Shown one piece after another: positions 27,410 to 37,813 of a stretch of 64,000 nt of DNA. The notes beneath the pieces are model-generated. The model had not been told where the DNA came from. It searched no databases and was given only the letters and a program-made list of their open reading frames with translations. The number at the start of each line of letters is the position of its first letter. Within the stretch, counting starts at the first letter, position 1. The DNA comes from Gracilimonas sediminicola (GTDB lineage Bacteria > Bacteroidota > Rhodothermia > Balneolales > Balneolaceae): contig NZ_JANDBC010000001.1 of NCBI RefSeq assembly GCF_024320785.1, forward strand, positions 1,990,001 through 2,054,000, given 5' to 3'. The position numbers were made by a program, and so were the translations under genes.

Positions 27410-30400
27410 TTACGCTTCCACTGCGGTTTTGTTACTTCTGAATAATGCCTTAAACCACTCTATCGTCATGCTCAATGAAACAGAGATAATTGGTGTGATA
27501 AATAGTGTAAGAGCTGAGCCAAACAGCAAGCCGCCGATTACAGCTTTAGCTAATGGCGACCAGGTTTGTGCTCCGGAACCAACTTCCAGTGAAAGCGGAA
27601 TCATGGAGCAGATAGTGGTAATAGCCGTAAGCAGGATGGGTCGCATACGTCTTCGACAGGCCTCTAAAATATTTTTTAACAGAACAGAATCTTTATTCGT
27701 CGGCTTTTCTTTCCAGAAGAAAACAGGAATGAAGAGATTCTGCCAGCGAACCGACTTACGGTTCAGCATGTCATATTCCATGCCTTTGGTGTACAGGTGC
27801 ATATAATCTACGAGTACAATCCCGTTATTGACGATGATACCCACCAGCATAAATATACCTATTTGCGATGTAGTACTGAGCGGATCACCAATCAGAAATA
27901 GATACGCTAACGCTCCAAACATGGCAAGGGGAATGCAGAGCCAAATAACGAATGGGTCCCGGAAGTTTTCGAACAGGGAAGCCATGATCATAAACATGAG
28001 TACGAGCGCTGCCAATAAAGCAAAGGCAAACTCGGACTGACCTTCCTGAGTTTCACGGGTGCCGCCGGTAAATTCATAGCGATATCCTTCGGGCAGCACC
28101 ACTTCCGTTTCAAGGAATTCCCGGATAATCGGCTCATACTCAATTGCATTTCCCTGAATCTGAATGTTTACATCCAGCACTGTTTCGCGGTCTCGTCGTG
28201 AGAAGGAATCCACTCCGCGAGTCGGTACAAACTCACCAACGGCTGCAACTGGTATCCGTTGATCGCCCACCTGGAATACTTCGAGGTCAAACAAGTCTTC
28301 GCGACTGGTTAACGCCTGTTTTTGTGTTCGTACTTCAATGGGGATTTCACGTCCTTCTGCAATATAATACCCGGCTTGATTGCCCAGCGTCTGAGTTCGG
28401 AGCGCTCCGGCAATGGTTCCAAGATTTGTACCCAGTAAACCCAGGCGTTCCCGGTCGGCGATAAAATGCAGCTCCGGGGTAGGATCAGTTCTTCCGTTAT
28501 CAACTGAAATGACGGTTGGATCTTGTAACAACCGGGCATCTATTTTGTTTGAAATGGCAACAAGCTGATCGATTTCAGGACCAATCAGACTTAAACGGAT
28601 GGAGCCACCTCCGGAATCCCAGCCGCGCCCGAATCGTAATCCACCACCTTCAACACGAACCCGAACGTCCACTCCGGGAGAGGTCAATTCCTCCCTCAAA
28701 AATACAGCAAAGTCGTTGGTGGTTTGTTCTCTTTGGGTTTCAGAGACCAGAGTTACACTTATTTCCCCTCTATTGGTTTGTTCTCTCCATCTGCTTCGCC
28801 CGATGGATGTTATCATGGTTTCAACTTCAGGCATTTCACCGATACGGTCGCTGAAGTTCTCCATGATGTTTGCCGTTTTGGTAAGCTTACTTCCCTCCGG
28901 CAAACTTATATCGATATCGATCTGGCCGGAATCAGACTCCGGAAAACCTTCTTTCGGGATGTTGGTGTATAACATGAAGGTTCCGGCCATGATAGCAACC
29001 ATGGCTAACAGAGAAATCCATTTATGGTGAAATAACCAGCCAAGCGCTTTTGTGTATCCTCTTTCCAGTTTTGAGATGCCACGGAATGCCAGATTTTTGG
29101 TATTGAATTGCTTGGCATCGAGGGCCAGTAAGGAAATTACAGGCACCAAGATGATGGAAGACAGGAAGGAAAAGCCGATGGCAAAACAGATGGTGTAGGC
29201 AAATTCCCGGAAGAAAGCACCCTGAGTTCCAGAAATCAAAATAATGGGTATGAAAACACCAAGCGTGGTCAGCGTTGAGCCAAGCAATGCTCCAATTACT
29301 TCGTTTGTACCTTCCAGTGCCGCTTTGAACCGGGGAAGACCATCCTCGAGTTTACGTGCAATACTTTCGGTTACCACGATTGAATTATCCACCAATAGTC
29401 CGATTGCGAGGGCCAGGGCTGAGATGGTGAGGATATTCAGTGTAAGGTCGGCTGCGTACATTGCCGCAAAACTGGCAGCGATTGATACCGGAATGGAACA
29501 AGCCACTACCAGAGAAATTCTCCATCCTCCCATAAAAATCAGGATTACTAAAATAACTACAACCAAAGCCCCGAGAGCCGACTGCGATAAATTATTTACG
29601 GAATCTTCAATGGTTTGTCCTTCATCAGAAAGAACCTGAAGTACGACGCCGGGAGGTAAAATATCATTGATTTCCGGCACTACTTCTTTCACCGCGTTTA
29701 CGACATCGAGCGTATTGGCATCTGAGTTTTTTTGCACATCAACAGATACGCTGTTTCGTCCGTTAACTCTTACCAGGCTCGTTACTTCGGTGAAGCCATC
29801 GCTGACATCAGCCACGTCTTTTACCCGAATGGGGACACCGTTTTCGGCTATGGTTACAATGGTATTAGCAATCTGCTCTACATCCTGATAGGTGGATTGT
29901 GCCCGTACGCTATAATTGATTCGGTCTGCTACAACATTACCAATGGGCAGCTGCACATTGTTACTTCGGAGGGCACTTTCAATATCAGACGGAACCAGGT
30001 TGTGCTGCGCCAGTTTCATGGGGGTTACATCGATGTAGATACGCCGTTCGAGTCCGCCCTGGGTTTCTGCCGAAGCCAGTCCTTCAATCCGCTCAAGCCG
30101 GGTCTCGACCAGTTCGAGCCCGATATTTCGAAGTTCGTCGAGTCCACGGTTTTCGGCATCGATACTGAGCCGCATAATGGGCCTGTTTTCCGGATCAAAC
30201 TGGAAGATTACCGGTTCCTGTGCCTGCTGTGGAAGTTCACCCCGGATTTCATCAATCGCCTTTCTGACTTTGAGCTCGGTTTTACGGATGTCGGTGCCTT
30301 CTCTTAGTCGTAAAATCACAAATGCATTTCCGCGACTTACACGTGCCTCAAGGGTTTCAATTCCTTCAATTCCCGAAAGGGCTCCTTCAATCGGGTCAAC

Positions 30401-30598
30401 AATTATCCGGTTGATGTCTTCCGGGGCTACGTTCTGGTATCCCGATGAAACAGCAAGTACCGGAATATTGAATGAGGGGTAGAGGGTCACTTTGAGGTTA
30501 GTAAGGGAAAACACGCCGAAGCCAATCACAATAAGGGTCATCATGATGACGGTGATCGGGCGCTGTAAAATACCTCCGGCTACGCTGAATTTTTTCAT
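27410..30598 (-). CDS. RND efflux permease (HAE1/MdtC-like), second of a pair
   Basis: A 1062-residue inner-membrane proton-driven pump subunit of the AcrB/HAE1 family with 12 predicted helices and two large periplasmic loops. The TM4 proton-relay pair is D404-N405 (LLVDNSIVV), so the second of the two usual aspartates is Asn; TM10 reads GIIVNNGIVLVDYM. Its ATG overlaps the stop of the upstream permease by 4 bases (ATGA), strongly implying joint translation. Likely cargo is drugs, detergents or bile-like compounds. No outer-membrane TolC is in the window. The insert near residue 960 (KSVRWQNLFIPVFFWKEKPT) lies in a cytoplasmic loop. Confidence 0.9.
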   Translation of the reverse strand: MKKFSVAGGILQRPITVIMMTLIVIGFGVFSLTNLKVTLYPSFNIPVLAVSSGYQNVAPEDINRIIVDPIEGALSGIEGIETLEARVSRGNAFVILRLREGTDIRKTELKVRKAIDEIRGELPQQAQEPVIFQFDPENRPIMRLSIDAENRGLDELRNIGLELVETRLERIEGLASAETQGGLERRIYIDVTPMKLAQHNLVPSDIESALRSNNVQLPIGNVVADRINYSVRAQSTYQDVEQIANTIVTIAENGVPIRVKDVADVSDGFTEVTSLVRVNGRNSVSVDVQKNSDANTLDVVNAVKEVVPEINDILPPGVVLQVLSDEGQTIEDSVNNLSQSALGALVVVILVILIFMGGWRISLVVACSIPVSIAASFAAMYAADLTLNILTISALALAIGLLVDNSIVVTESIARKLEDGLPRFKAALEGTNEVIGALLGSTLTTLGVFIPIILISGTQGAFFREFAYTICFAIGFSFLSSIILVPVISLLALDAKQFNTKNLAFRGISKLERGYTKALGWLFHHKWISLLAMVAIMAGTFMLYTNIPKEGFPESDSGQIDIDISLPEGSKLTKTANIMENFSDRIGEMPEVETMITSIGRSRWREQTNRGEISVTLVSETQREQTTNDFAVFLREELTSPGVDVRVRVEGGGLRFGRGWDSGGGSIRLSLIGPEIDQLVAISNKIDARLLQDPTVISVDNGRTDPTPELHFIADRERLGLLGTNLGTIAGALRTQTLGNQAGYYIAEGREIPIEVRTQKQALTSREDLFDLEVFQVGDQRIPVAAVGEFVPTRGVDSFSRRDRETVLDVNIQIQGNAIEYEPIIREFLETEVVLPEGYRYEFTGGTRETQEGQSEFAFALLAALVLMFMIMASLFENFRDPFVIWLCIPLAMFGALAYLFLIGDPLSTTSQIGIFMLVGIIVNNGIVLVDYMHLYTKGMEYDMLNRKSVRWQNLFIPVFFWKEKPTNKDSVLLKNILEACRRRMRPILLTAITTICSMIPLSLEVGSGAQTWSPLAKAVIGGLLFGSALTLFITPIISVSLSMTIEWFKALFRSNKTAVEA

Positions 30599-33500
30599 GC
30601 GAGTGCCTCCTGTGGTTTGTTGGCAAGGGGATCAATTTTATGAACGGCATCAAATCCTAAACGCTCAACCAGGCTGTTGATGATGTTGTAGAAGCAGGGA
30701 ACTACGAAAAGCATTAAAAGGGTACTCATGGATAAGCCACCGATAACAGTTCGAGCCATCGGGCTCCAGGTTTCTGAACCGGATCCCAACTCAAGAGCAA
30801 GCGGCACCATCGACAGGATCGTGGTGAATGCCGTCATCAGAATCGGACGAAGCCTTCGTGTTGCCCCTTCGGCAATAGCTTTGTGGCGTTCCATACCGCG
30901 TGCCTGCAAAATTTTGATGTAATCAATCATAACAATTCCGTTGTTCACCACTATTCCTGTAAGCAGGATTAAGCCTACCATAGAGGTAACGCTTATACTG
31001 GTTCCGGTCATCCATAGCATGAGTAAAACGCCGGTGAGGGCAAGCGGAATGGTTAAAATGATGATGAAAGGTTCCACCAGGCTTTCAAACTGAGAAGCCA
31101 TGACCATGTAGGTCAGTATTCCGGCAATCATGAAGGCAATCATCAAAAAGTTAAACGACTCGGCTTGCTCTTCAGCTGTTCCGGCAATTTCGTAGCGGTA
31201 TTCATCGGGCCAGTCAACTTGATCAAGCAGTCCGCGAGCCTCGGCTGTAGCTGCTTTCAGATCAATGCCGGACAATTCGGCGGTCACTTCTGTTACTCTT
31301 TCCTGATCTATTCGCAGAACATTGGTCGGCCCGGAATAACGCTCTATACGGGCCAGGTTTTTGAGAGGCATCCACGTTCCGTCCGGTGTTTGAATCTGTA
31401 TGTTGGAGAGGTCAACGGATTGGGATTTATCCATGGGGTCAAGCTCTACAACCACTTCAAATTCCACTCCCTGATCTACAAAGGCAGTTGCGACATTTCC
31501 TTTAACGGCATTGCTTACGGCAGTGGCAACCTGGTTGGTATTCATCCCAACCCTGGAAATACGCTCCCGGTCCATGATAAGGCGTAATTCCGGGCGTCCC
31601 TGGTCGGATGTACTGAACACGCTGTTGATACCATCCACCTGCAAAAGCTTTTCCTTCACGCCGTTGGCCAGCTCTTCTTTTGTGACCGGATCATATCCAA
31701 AAATTTGAACGATCAGTCCGTTTTCGCCATCGGGACTAAGCGGGTCAATAATGATCTCCTGGATTTCAACACCGGGTACAATTTGCAGCTTCTCCAATAA
31801 CGATGAGGTGATTTCAAACTGTGAACGATCACGCTCGTTTTGCGGCACCAGTTCCACCCGAACCGTACCGGTAAAGCCACCTGGATCATCAGCTCCTTCA
31901 ATTCCTTCTTTATCTCCATAGTCGGATACAACCAGCCGGGCTTCGGGTACTTCCTGCTGAATGATACTTTCAACCTGGGTTATAGAGCGTTCGAGTTCAA
32001 AAAGGTTTACGCCGGGTTCACGCTGTACTTCAAGGGTGAAGGCATTTTCATCAACGCGGGGAAAAAATTCACCCCCGATTACATAAAAAAGCGGGAGACT
32101 AACCAGGAATAATACAACCGCTCCGCTTACAACTAATCCACTTCGGTCAAGGACTTTATCCAGCTGCTGGTGATAGGTTGACTCCACCCGATTTAGTATA
32201 TCGCTGAAGAACCTGGCAATTTTGTTTTTGGCTTCAAACGATTGCGCTTTTTCTTTAAAGAACTGAGAAGTCATTAACGGGATTAATGTCAGCGCTACTA
32301 ATGAGGAAATAGCCAGGGAGAATGAAATGGTTAAGGCAAGGTCACGGAATAAGAATCCGGCAATTCCCGGTACAAACAGGATGGGAAGGAATACCACTAA
32401 GGTGGTTAAGGTTGAAATAACAACGGGTACGGCTACTTCTTTAGCTCCCTTTACCGAGGCTTCATTACGGTCGGCTCCCTGCTCCCTGAAACGGAATATA
32501 TTCTCCAGAACAACCACGGCATCATCTACGACCATCCCCACGGCCAGGGTCAGCCCCGATAAGGAAATGATATTCAGGCTCAGGTCGGCAATATCCATCA
32601 CCGTAAAGGTGGTAATGATGGAAACGGGAATAGAGATGGCTATAATCAATGCCGAGCGTCCGCTTCGCAGAAAAGCCAGTAGAATCAAGACAACCAGCAC
32701 CACAGCCTGAATTCCGGTTAGCAGTAGGTTACTGATAGACTGCTCAATGAAATCAGCTTTGTTGGTGAGTACCGAAATTTCGATGTCGTTTGGAAGGCTT
32801 TCTTTGATATCATCGAGCCCGCCTACAACAGCATTAGCCGATGAAACTACATTGGCATCACTCTGACGATACACATTCAGAATCACTCCGTTTTCTCCAT
32901 TGATGTGCACGTTCCCGATAGGTTGTGCGATTCCGTCTTCTACATTAGCTACATCTTTCAGTAGTAATGGCTGCCCTTCACGAACAGTGATAATGGTATT
33001 TCGAATCTGATCTACATTTTTGAACTCTCCGATGGTTCGCAAAGAGTAAATGGTATTCCCTTCAGTAAGCTGACCGGCAGGAACCTGTATATTTTCTTGC
33101 TGAAGCTTGGAGGCAATGTCGGATATACTGAGGTTGTACAGCCGCATTTTCTCATTATCGATCTGCACATTAATTTGACGCTCTAAGCCCCCGGAAGTCT
33201 CGACCGAAGCAATACCATTAATACGTTCAAGGCGCTGCTCAAGCACTTGTTTGGAGAACGTACGCAGGTCACGTTGGCTGCGTGCATTGGAAGTTAACGT
33301 GAGAACCACAATCGGTTCCTGGTTGGGATCGTAAGAAAACACGAGCGGGGTCTCGGCATCGTCAGGTATGGATCGTTCCACAAACCCGAGTTCTTTCCGG
33401 ACATCATTCTCAGCTTGGTAGAGATCGGTTCCCCATTCAAAGTTGAGCTTCACGACAGATGCACCCTGGCTGGAGAGAGACCGGACTTTTCTAATACCGC

Positions 33501-33726
33501 TGATACTGCCAACCGACTCTTCTATAGGCCGTGTTACCAAGGTTTCGATGTCTTCTGGAGCTACGCCTTCATAACCGGTATAAACCGTGATAGTTGGGAA
33601 AGAAACATCCGGGTACAGATTTAATCTCAGGTTTTGTAATCCATAGAACCCAAACCCCAGCAGGATCAGGGTGGACATTAAAAACGTAATCGGACGATCA
33701 ACCGCTAATTTGGAAAGAGATCCCAT
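30595..33726 (-). CDS. RND efflux permease (HAE1/MdtB-like), first of a pair
   Basis: A 1043-residue AcrB/HAE1-family permease. The TM4 proton relay is intact, D401-D402 (GMVVDDAVVVLENI), and TM10 reads GIVVNNGIVMIDYI. Periplasmic pore and docking domains are full length. It starts 2 bases after the adaptor stop and overlaps the next permease, giving adaptor-permease-permease, the gene order of MdtABC, in which the two permeases assemble as a heterotrimer. The two proteins here are clearly paralogues but differ throughout. Confidence 0.92.
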   Translation of the reverse strand: MGSLSKLAVDRPITFLMSTLILLGFGFYGLQNLRLNLYPDVSFPTITVYTGYEGVAPEDIETLVTRPIEESVGSISGIRKVRSLSSQGASVVKLNFEWGTDLYQAENDVRKELGFVERSIPDDAETPLVFSYDPNQEPIVVLTLTSNARSQRDLRTFSKQVLEQRLERINGIASVETSGGLERQINVQIDNEKMRLYNLSISDIASKLQQENIQVPAGQLTEGNTIYSLRTIGEFKNVDQIRNTIITVREGQPLLLKDVANVEDGIAQPIGNVHINGENGVILNVYRQSDANVVSSANAVVGGLDDIKESLPNDIEISVLTNKADFIEQSISNLLLTGIQAVVLVVLILLAFLRSGRSALIIAISIPVSIITTFTVMDIADLSLNIISLSGLTLAVGMVVDDAVVVLENIFRFREQGADRNEASVKGAKEVAVPVVISTLTTLVVFLPILFVPGIAGFLFRDLALTISFSLAISSLVALTLIPLMTSQFFKEKAQSFEAKNKIARFFSDILNRVESTYHQQLDKVLDRSGLVVSGAVVLFLVSLPLFYVIGGEFFPRVDENAFTLEVQREPGVNLFELERSITQVESIIQQEVPEARLVVSDYGDKEGIEGADDPGGFTGTVRVELVPQNERDRSQFEITSSLLEKLQIVPGVEIQEIIIDPLSPDGENGLIVQIFGYDPVTKEELANGVKEKLLQVDGINSVFSTSDQGRPELRLIMDRERISRVGMNTNQVATAVSNAVKGNVATAFVDQGVEFEVVVELDPMDKSQSVDLSNIQIQTPDGTWMPLKNLARIERYSGPTNVLRIDQERVTEVTAELSGIDLKAATAEARGLLDQVDWPDEYRYEIAGTAEEQAESFNFLMIAFMIAGILTYMVMASQFESLVEPFIIILTIPLALTGVLLMLWMTGTSISVTSMVGLILLTGIVVNNGIVMIDYIKILQARGMERHKAIAEGATRRLRPILMTAFTTILSMVPLALELGSGSETWSPMARTVIGGLSMSTLLMLFVVPCFYNIINSLVERLGFDAVHKIDPLANKPQEALA

Positions 33727-33728
33727 GC

Positions 33729-35081
33729 TTATTGTCCGTTTGAAGTTGAATCAGCTTGTTGTTGCCTTAGCTCACGCAGGTAAGCCATGCGTTCCTCGCG
33801 CGACATGTTCTGCATTTTCTCGCGGGCAGCAGCGCGTTCTTCATCCGTCATATTCATATTTGCCAAAGGGGCTTGTCGTCCACTCTCGTTTGCATTCCCT
33901 CCAATTTGACGTTCCTGAGGAGCTTGAAACTGATCGCCGGTAGCTACATTAATTCGGGCGCCATCATCCAGGCCGCTTTGTCCGGTTACGATAATTCTGT
34001 CGTTAGGCAGCAATCCACTCAGTACTTCAATTCGATCGCCTTGTTCAATACCTAATTCGAGTTCTCGTCGCTCGGCTACTGAATCTCCACGGGATACAAA
34101 AACCGAATATGAACGTTCCAACTCAATGGTGTTAGATTCCGGGTTAATGACTGTTTCAACCTGTTCAACCAGGGCACTTCGCGGAACAATAAGCGCACGG
34201 TCTTTGGTGGTGATGTTGATGACATTCTCAGCCAAAACACCGGGGTAAACGGCATTTCCTACAGAGGTTAGCGTGATGACCACTTCTCCAAGTCCGGTGG
34301 TAGCATCCAGTTGCGGACTTTTTCGCGAAACTACGCCTTCAGCGCTTATCCCACTTTCATTAGAAATACGAAGACTCACTTCCTGCCCAACTTTTACCGC
34401 ACGCCAATCCTGAACGGGGAGGTATATCCGTGATTCATATCCGTTGGTACTGGCAATCTGAAATAACTCCGTTCCGGTAGTTGCTAAATCTCCAACCTCT
34501 AAAGCACGGTTTGTAATTACCCCATCAACCGGAGAACGGACAATGGTATTATTAAAATCTTCCTGGGCTTGCGTGAGGGATGAACGTGCAGACTCAAACT
34601 GGGCTCTGGAGCTCTGGTAAGCAGCCTGGGCAATATCCAATTCCGATTCACTGGTTAAATCCCGTTCCATCAGGCTTTGTTGCCGTTGGTATTCGGCACT
34701 ATCACGACGAAGGGCAATCCGGCTTTGTTCTAACTGAGATTCGGCCTGGCTCAGCTGGTCGCGAAAGGTAGCATCGTATATTTTAGCGAGTGCTTCTCCC
34801 TGGCGAACGGTATCCCCGAGATCCACATAAATTTCAGTAATCCGGTTGCTTACCTGAGGCAAAACTGAGATTTCGTTCTGGGCTTTTACGTTCCCGAAAG
34901 AGCGAACCTGATCGGCTATTTGACCAACTTCAACTTCATTGGTTTCCACACTGGTAGCTTGTTGTGACCCGTTTCCACCAAACCTCGAAAAGTTGGATTG
35001 GCCGCTTTCATTGGAATTGTCATTGCCACAGCTAATTAAAAGGATGCTAAGAGCAGCAATTTGTAAATAGGATATTTTCAC
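33729..35081 (-). CDS. RND efflux periplasmic adaptor (membrane fusion protein)
   Basis: A 450-residue lipoprotein adaptor; the signal ends in LLISC (lipobox) so it is anchored in the membrane. The order of the HlyD/AcrA family is seen: an N-terminal barrel-sandwich half (VLPQVSNRITEIYVDLGDTVRQGEALAKIY), a coiled-coil hairpin (SQAESQLEQSRIALRRDSAEYQRQQS), the second lipoyl half (IVRSPVDGVITNRALEVGDL) and a beta-barrel/membrane-proximal part. A charged C-terminal tail with QAPLANMNMTDEERAAAREKMQNM is an unusual add-on. First gene of the pump operon. Confidence 0.92.
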   Translation of the reverse strand: MKISYLQIAALSILLISCGNDNSNESGQSNFSRFGGNGSQQATSVETNEVEVGQIADQVRSFGNVKAQNEISVLPQVSNRITEIYVDLGDTVRQGEALAKIYDATFRDQLSQAESQLEQSRIALRRDSAEYQRQQSLMERDLTSESELDIAQAAYQSSRAQFESARSSLTQAQEDFNNTIVRSPVDGVITNRALEVGDLATTGTELFQIASTNGYESRIYLPVQDWRAVKVGQEVSLRISNESGISAEGVVSRKSPQLDATTGLGEVVITLTSVGNAVYPGVLAENVINITTKDRALIVPRSALVEQVETVINPESNTIELERSYSVFVSRGDSVAERRELELGIEQGDRIEVLSGLLPNDRIIVTGQSGLDDGARINVATGDQFQAPQERQIGGNANESGRQAPLANMNMTDEERAAAREKMQNMSREERMAYLRELRQQQADSTSNGQ

Positions 35082-35129
35082 GTTCTCCGGATTGAATTTT
35101 TTGTCTTTACTTTTAGAATCTTAGAGTCA

Positions 35130-35177
35130 ACAAAACAAGTTCATTATAAAGTTCGGGTTTACAATGTCTTGTTTTGT
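35130..35177. promoter_or_regulatory. Inverted repeat in the RND-fsa divergent gap
   Basis: ACAAAACAAG at 35130-35139 and CTTGTTTTGT at 35168-35177 are a perfect 10-base inverted repeat, 28 bases apart, just upstream of the adaptor start. A second dyad, GTTAC-aggat-GTAAC at 35197-35211, follows. Either could be an operator for an efflux regulator; no regulator gene is next to it. Confidence 0.4.
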
Positions 35178-35274
35178 AAAAAAAAGGAAATTAATAGTTA
35201 CAGGATGTAACAAGATTGAGAGGAAATGAATTCTTATCTTAGATGATAAATAACAATCAAACTTTCGCTCATTT

Positions 35275-35934
35275 ATGAAATTTTTTATAGACACTGCTGA
35301 TCTCGATGAAATTAAGGAGGCCAATGACCTCGGAGTGCTTGACGGGGTGACCACCAACCCAAGCCTTTGCGCAAAAATTGGTGTTCGGGATTTTGAAGGG
35401 CACATCGCTAAAATTTGTGAAATGGTAGCCGGCGATGTCTCAGCTGAAGTTGTTTCAACCGAGTACAATGAAATCGTGGAAGAAGGGCGGAATATTGCCA
35501 AGATTGCCGATAACGTAGTGGTAAAAGTTCCTTTGATTAAAGACGGCATCAAGGCTATTAAAACCTTTTCAGAAGAAGGCATCAAAACGAACTGTACGTT
35601 ATGCTTTTCTCCTACCCAGGCACTGATAGCTGCGAAAGCCGGAGCCACGTATATCTCTCCTTTCTTGGGCCGCCTGGATGATATTTCTACCGATGGAATG
35701 CAGTTGATTCGTGACATCGTGACCATTTATGATAATTACGGATACGAAACAGAAGTGCTGGCTGCGAGTATTCGCCACCCTATGCACCTGCTGGAATGCG
35801 CCAAAGAAGGAGCCGATGTTGCCACCATGCCTCTTAGCGTAATTAAGAGTCTGCTTAAGCATCCTTTGACTGACATTGGCCTGGATCGTTTCCTGGCTGA
35901 TTGGGATAAGCTTCAAAAAAGCCTGGAAGAATAA
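35275..35934 (+). CDS. fsa: Transaldolase-like fructose-6-phosphate aldolase
   Basis: A 219-residue member of the short TalC/FSA transaldolase subfamily. It opens [31 protein letters not shown], has the Schiff-base lysine K84 in NVVVKVPL, and [32 protein letters not shown]. It either cleaves fructose 6-phosphate or transfers dihydroxyacetone; sequence cannot separate these. It is divergent from the RND operon and ends with a terminator. Confidence 0.9.
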   Translation: MKFFIDTADLDEIKEANDLGVLDGVTTNPSLCAKIGVRDFEGHIAKICEMVAGDVSAEVVSTEYNEIVEEGRNIAKIADNVVVKVPLIKDGIKAIKTFSEEGIKTNCTLCFSPTQALIAAKAGATYISPFLGRLDDISTDGMQLIRDIVTIYDNYGYETEVLAASIRHPMHLLECAKEGADVATMPLSVIKSLLKHPLTDIGLDRFLADWDKLQKSLEE

Positions 35935-35983
35935 TTAAGAATAGATTAGATAGCTGAAGAAGCTTATTTAGATTTTATAGAGA

Positions 35984-36014
35984 AAAAGCGGAGGGGTTTT
36001 CCTCCGCTTTTTTT
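35984..36014 (+). terminator. Terminator after the aldolase gene
   Basis: AAAAGCGGAGG and CCTCCGCTTTT make an 11-pair perfect stem with a six-base loop (GGTTTT) and a following T-run. Confidence 0.9.
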
Positions 36015-36189
36015 ATGTCCATCAATTCCGATGCTGTAAAATAATGTTGGAAAACAAAGATAGTCCAAGCGGACGCTTGAACTATTTCTAAGAGTGCATA
36101 TCAGGCTTTTGAGTTTTTAAATCAATGAATGCATGGTTTAACCATTTAGTTAAAGTATATAGTTAAACCTTTTGATCATGTGATTTAAT

Positions 36190-37740
36190 TTATAGTTCCG
36201 GTGCTTTTCTAACCTTGGTGGCCTGTTCAAATCCATAGGCAATTTCCAGAAGCAATGGTTCACTCCAGGCTCTGCCGAAGAAAGAAATTCCAACCGGAAG
36301 GCCGTCAATATATCCCATGGGTACGGTAATGTTTGGATACCCGGCGCGAGCAGCCGGTGAACTTGATGAAACCGCAAAGTTATCGCCATTGGTCAGGTCG
36401 GTTTTCCAGGCAGGTCCGCCGGTAGGTCCGATGATTGCATCCAGGTTATTCTCATTCATTACTTTGTCGATGCCTTCTTCTCGGGTGAATTTCATCATCC
36501 GGGATAAAGCATTGGTGTACTCCTCGGAATTGAGATCTCCTTTTTCGCTGGCAGTAATCAGCAAGTCATGATCGAAGTAGTGCATTTCAGCGGAATCGGC
36601 AAGGGTGGAATCGACCAGCTCAGCCATCGTTTTAACCGGAGCGTCATCACCCAGTGAAGCAAAGTATTTATTCAGTCCGTCTTTAAATTCATAAAGCAAT
36701 ACCTGGAATGAATCACCGCCAACATTCTCTGCAGAAATACGATCAATCTCGATGACCGTGGCTCCACGGCTTTCCAATAAGCGAACGGTTTCATGCATCA
36801 GGGTATCCACGCGATGATGTCCGCCCAGCGAGCCGGTCCACAAACCAATTCGTTTACCTTCCAAGCCATCAGCATTTAAAAATTGGGTATAATCGGTATG
36901 AAAGTTTCCTTCACTGGCGGTGGTTTTAGAGTCTGCTTCATCCATGCCAACCATAGTTCCGAGAGCGATGGCAGCATCCTCAACGGTTCGGGCCATAGGT
37001 CCGGGTGTATCCTGGGTGTGAGAAATAGGAATGATTCCTGAACGGCTCAATAACCCAACCGTTGGTTTGATACCCACCAACCCGTTTGCTGAAGAAGGAC
37101 AAGTAATGGAGCCATTCGTTTCTGTACCGATAGCAAAGACGGCCAGGTTAGCCGAAGCTGCGGCTCCTGAACCGGCACTTGACCCGCAGGGGTTTCGCGT
37201 TAAATCATACGGGTTGTGAGTTTGACCGCCCAAAGCACTCCATCCGCTGGATGAAAAGCTGCTGTGAAAATTTGCCCATTCACTCAGGTTGGCTTTGCCA
37301 ATAATGATGGCTCCGGCATCCCGTAGTTTTTGAGTGATGAAAGCATCCTGATCCGGAACAGATCCTTTCATGATATTTGCCCCTGCTGTGGTCGGCATAT
37401 CGTAGGTGTCAATGTTGTCTTTCAATACAACGGGAATTCCGTGCAAAGGGCCTCTTTTGGTGCCCGCTTGCAGTTCTTGATCCAGCTGCCGGGCTACATC
37501 CATAGCTTTTGGGTTGATGTATATCATCGAATTGAGCTGAGGCCCGAATTGGTCGATTGCTTCAATGCGCTTCAGGTAGGCATTGGTTACATCCTGAATA
37601 GTGAAGTCACCGTTCTCATAACCGGCTTGTAATTCAGAAATGGTTATTTCTTCCAGGTCAAGCTGATGGTAGCCGGACTGTGGCTCGCAGGCCACTATTA
37701 ATAGTGAGATCGTAACAAGAGAAAGCAGAAGTTGTTTCAT
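36190..37740 (-). CDS. Secreted amidase signature family lipoprotein
   Basis: A 516-residue amidase with a lipoprotein signal (LLIVACEP, Cys18), so it is exported. The Ser-cisSer-Lys triad is present: K107 in VVLKDNID, S187/S188 in CGSSAGSG and the nucleophile S211 in TNGSITCPS. It likely hydrolyses an amide bond in a periplasmic or external compound; the family also includes enzymes acting on nitriles' amides, peptides and amino acid amides, so the substrate is open. A small membrane gene follows on the same strand upstream. Confidence 0.9.
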   Translation of the reverse strand: MKQLLLSLVTISLLIVACEPQSGYHQLDLEEITISELQAGYENGDFTIQDVTNAYLKRIEAIDQFGPQLNSMIYINPKAMDVARQLDQELQAGTKRGPLHGIPVVLKDNIDTYDMPTTAGANIMKGSVPDQDAFITQKLRDAGAIIIGKANLSEWANFHSSFSSSGWSALGGQTHNPYDLTRNPCGSSAGSGAAASANLAVFAIGTETNGSITCPSSANGLVGIKPTVGLLSRSGIIPISHTQDTPGPMARTVEDAAIALGTMVGMDEADSKTTASEGNFHTDYTQFLNADGLEGKRIGLWTGSLGGHHRVDTLMHETVRLLESRGATVIEIDRISAENVGGDSFQVLLYEFKDGLNKYFASLGDDAPVKTMAELVDSTLADSAEMHYFDHDLLITASEKGDLNSEEYTNALSRMMKFTREEGIDKVMNENNLDAIIGPTGGPAWKTDLTNGDNFAVSSSSPAARAGYPNITVPMGYIDGLPVGISFFGRAWSEPLLLEIAYGFEQATKVRKAPEL

Positions 37741-37813
37741 AGGTACAGTAAGGTTAATCCAGTATTGTGGATGGAATATACAAGGGAAGGGGAGTATTTC
37801 CAGTATAGGATTC

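Noticed and set aside
27392-27427. A terminator for the RND operon from AACCGCAG and CTGCGGTT
   Set aside because: The pairing exists across the stop codon but the loop is 24 bases and no T-run follows, so I did not list it.
29732-30307. A 191-codon plus-strand frame within the RND permease
   Set aside because: It lies opposite conserved pump sequence and has no ribosome site; a shadow frame.
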